A DNA stretch of 7,454 nucleotides from Oscillospiraceae bacterium (GTDB lineage: Bacteria; Bacillota; Clostridia; Oscillospirales; Ruminococcaceae), in the NCBI GenBank assembly GCA_017544185.1, contig JAFYEQ010000050.1, positions 1 to 7,454 of the forward strand, given 5' to 3'. The position numbers and the translations under genes are program-made. Below, in pieces: positions 5,557 through 7,454 of the stretch (the first letter of the stretch is position 1; each line of letters begins with the position of its first letter). The notes beneath the pieces were generated by a model, which searched no databases, was not told the origin of the DNA, and was given only the letters and a program-made list of their open reading frames with translations.

Positions 5557-6729
5557 TCATCTGACGATCCACCATACGTATACGATCTTGCCGTCATCCA
5601 GCCGCAGCTCTGCCTGATACTCGCCCTTGCGGCAGGTATAGGGAACGGGAGCGGATGAGATCATATCATCCTTGGCGCTGAACGTAACGACGGTCTCATA
5701 GCCCGTCCTGCGCCAAACCTTGCCGTCTAGCTCTCTCACGGTCACATGTGCAGATCCCGTGTATACGCCTACATCGGGATAGTCGCCCGAGCGGTCTGTC
5801 CATCTGTTGACCGCGTCGAAGCGCAGTCCGTCCTCATCGTATACCGCACACCAGACCCTACCGTCAGTGAAAAGGTCGTCCCCTTTATATTGGCCGAACT
5901 CCTTATCCACGATGGATACGGTCCTGCGGCCCTCTTCGTCACGGGTGATGAAGAAGAAATGATCTCTGTCTATATGTCTGAAGCGTATGGACTGGTCAGT
6001 CTCGCCGTACACGAAGAAGGCAGAGTCAGCCATGGTCTTTATGTCCGACCAGTAGAAATGCAGACCGTAGTCGAAGTAGTGATCGGCTATGGTATAGTCC
6101 AACACGTAGTATGCGCCGCCGTCTGTGGGGTCGCTGACGCGGAGGACGTAGTCTGCATTGCCATCGTCGTTGTAGTCGTCAAATCTCAGCTTGAAGGGGC
6201 CTTCAGCCCTGAAGGACAGGCAGTCTCTAACATCGGAGTCATACTCCTGCGGATGCTTCACTCCGCCCGTGTCCTTTAAGAAGGAATGGGTGTAGTTGTG
6301 CCCGGAGAAATATCTCTTCCCGTCCTTTTCCTCCATATCATAGGCCACCAGGTCGATAGTGCCGATCTTTCCGTTGGTGAGCATGACCTCATTGTGGGAG
6401 TATATGTACATACCGTTGTCGGTGAGGGGTATGCCGTCCTTGTAGTACTCGTCCATATCGGTCATGTTGACCAGATCGCACTCTACGGGGTCGTAGTCCT
6501 TTACGGTATTGGTCCCGGGGAGACCCGAGACGGGGGTATCTGCGGACGGTCTGTTTTCTGCGGTGCCGGCCGTGTAGTCACGGTCGTACCGATCTGTGTC
6601 TGTATAGGTGGAGCGGGAGCTCCGGGATCTTATATCATTTAACTTGCCGACGATCTCTTCGCGGTCGATCAGGAGCGTGACGCCGAGACATACTAATGTC
6701 AGCGCCGCTGCTATGACTTTTCTCACCAC
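5557..6729 (-). CDS. Unrecognised single-anchor extracytoplasmic protein with a Ca-loop-like motif
   Basis: I do not recognise this 390-residue protein. Residues about 4-21 (VIAAALTLVCLGVTLL) form one hydrophobic segment after a short basic N-terminus, with no lipobox, so it is a likely signal anchor. Residues 33-75 are low complexity, rich in Ser, Thr, Asp, Arg and Tyr. The rest is Tyr/Asp-rich and looks beta-stranded. DDYNDDGNADYVLR at 184-197 fits DxNxDGxxD (Asp185, Asn187, Asp189, Gly190, Asp193), the calcium-loop pattern of FG-GAP/VCBS-type and EF-hand-like proteins. The start is GTG, either 6729 or 6726. The second would give a GTGA overlap with the previous stop, the first a 7-nt overlap; AAAGGCGG lies about 10 nt upstream. 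It is tightly coupled to the preceding membrane protein gene, so the two may act together at the envelope. Confidence 0.75.
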   Translation of the reverse strand: MVRKVIAAALTLVCLGVTLLIDREEIVGKLNDIRSRSSRSTYTDTDRYDRDYTAGTAENRPSADTPVSGLPGTNTVKDYDPVECDLVNMTDMDEYYKDGIPLTDNGMYIYSHNEVMLTNGKIGTIDLVAYDMEEKDGKRYFSGHNYTHSFLKDTGGVKHPQEYDSDVRDCLSFRAEGPFKLRFDDYNDDGNADYVLRVSDPTDGGAYYVLDYTIADHYFDYGLHFYWSDIKTMADSAFFVYGETDQSIRFRHIDRDHFFFITRDEEGRRTVSIVDKEFGQYKGDDLFTDGRVWCAVYDEDGLRFDAVNRWTDRSGDYPDVGVYTGSAHVTVRELDGKVWRRTGYETVVTFSAKDDMISSAPVPYTCRKGEYQAELRLDDGKIVYVWWIVR

Positions 6730-7454
6730 AATGACCGCCGCCTTTCATCCTCGGGATAGGGAGCGGTGTACTCTATCTGCTGCCCGTTCTCGTCCTCGCG
6801 GTAGTAGGAGCTGTTTATAGTGAGCCCCCGGTCTCCCGTGCTGATGGTATAGCCGTATCCGTCATATACCACGGTCATCTCGTAGCTGCCGCCGTTATCG
6901 CGGATATGGTCATATGCCCGTATCTCCGCGTCATCGCTGAAGAGGCGGGACCACTGGCCTTCCATGCTCTCATCGGGGCAGTATGTCCAGTCGGTCACCT
7001 GATGTTCGTATGTATACTCCATCACGTCGGCTATATCGAGCCCTGCGTCTGCGCGGATATGTACAGCGCCTTTGGCCTGCTTTTCGGCCATGGCAGAGGA
7101 ATAGCTGTCGAACTCGGCTCTCTTGAGCTGGTCGCGTACCGTCACATCACTGGCGGCAACGCAGCCCAGTATCACGGCCAATAATAACAGGAACGCAGCT
7201 GTGACGTTCCAGTAGCCAAGACGGGAGCCGATGCTCTCCTTCGTGCCCGTCTCCGTATCGTGAGCGGCGCGAAGCAGATCATCGCAGACTATCAGCGGGA
7301 AGAGGTATATATATGCGAAGATCCCGAGGAATATGTAATAGAACGGCAGTATGAACAGATATGCAAAGTCGATGTCCTCGCCGATGCTCATGAAGAAAAA
7401 GCTGATCAGCGGGAACACGCACCATATGGACAGGGGGAGACGCCACAGCTTCAC
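6723..7454 (-). CDS. Unrecognised membrane protein, 5' end at or beyond window edge
   Basis: The frame is open from the right edge to TGA 6725-6723 and shows 243 residues. The first visible codon is GTG at the very edge, so it may be a start or an internal Val; no ribosome binding site can be seen. About three hydrophobic segments occur at residues 8-24, 30-57 (long enough for a hairpin or a bent helix) and 84-101, with a short hydrophilic loop near 58-80. A hydrophilic C-terminal region of about 140 residues follows, rich in Asp, Glu and Tyr. No family motif is recognised. It ends inside the start of the next gene, which also encodes a membrane-anchored protein, pointing to one transcription unit. 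Coding is supported by the long hydrophobic pattern and the same codon style as its neighbours. Confidence 0.7.
   Translation of the reverse strand: MKLWRLPLSIWCVFPLISFFFMSIGEDIDFAYLFILPFYYIFLGIFAYIYLFPLIVCDDLLRAAHDTETGTKESIGSRLGYWNVTAAFLLLLAVILGCVAASDVTVRDQLKRAEFDSYSSAMAEKQAKGAVHIRADAGLDIADVMEYTYEHQVTDWTYCPDESMEGQWSRLFSDDAEIRAYDHIRDNGGSYEMTVVYDGYGYTISTGDRGLTINSSYYREDENGQQIEYTAPYPEDERRRSLW

Noticed and set aside
4786..5658. Plus-strand ORF of 290 codons opposite DUF4317
   Set aside because: It is antisense to a family-length DUF4317 gene and runs across its start and the intergenic gap into the next gene, as only a shadow would.

Overview
The window is a stretch of bacterial chromosome in which every convincing gene lies on the minus strand. 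Read in the direction of transcription (high to low coordinates) it holds two unrecognised envelope-type proteins, a DUF4317 protein, a long-form serine O-acetyltransferase (cysE-like), a lipoprotein cellulase (CBM2-like plus GH5), a small ACT-domain protein (UPF0237) and the N-terminal two thirds of a PFL-like DUF711/UPF0210 protein that runs off the left edge. I see no tRNA, rRNA, CRISPR, phage or transposase gene. The gene content (DUF4317, the ACT/DUF711 pair, a GH5 lipoprotein cellulase, purine-rich ribosome binding sites) fits a gut or rumen Clostridia relative, most likely Ruminococcus or another Oscillospiraceae member. That placement is inference from gene content and codon style; no marker gene proves it.

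Layout. 7454-5557: two tightly overlapping genes for a multi-pass membrane protein with a hydrophilic tail and a single-anchor protein with a Ca-loop-like motif. 5511-3402: DUF4317 gene overlapping the serine acetyltransferase gene by 8 nt, so these two are probably translationally coupled. 3401-3317: short gap with two hairpins and a 10-bp direct repeat. 3316-1376: cellulase. 1375-1222: gap with a perfect 16-bp hairpin inside a larger imperfect inverted repeat, likely the end of one transcription unit and the start of the next. 1221-1: the conserved ACT plus DUF711 gene pair, 13 nt apart.

How the genes work together. Only the ACT/DUF711 pair is a widely conserved partnership, with no settled function. 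The cellulase would be anchored on the outer face of the cell membrane and cut beta-1,4-glucans, with its CBM holding the substrate. The acetyltransferase belongs to cysteine synthesis, but the residue matching the catalytic His158 of E. coli CysE reads as Asn here, while the second active-site His and a C-terminal Tyr-Val-Ile tail of the kind that docks into cysteine synthase are present. That combination is the most unusual point in the window. The intergenic inverted-repeat elements are the second thing worth checking. Otherwise the region looks like ordinary core/accessory chromosome; I found no convincing novel multi-gene system.
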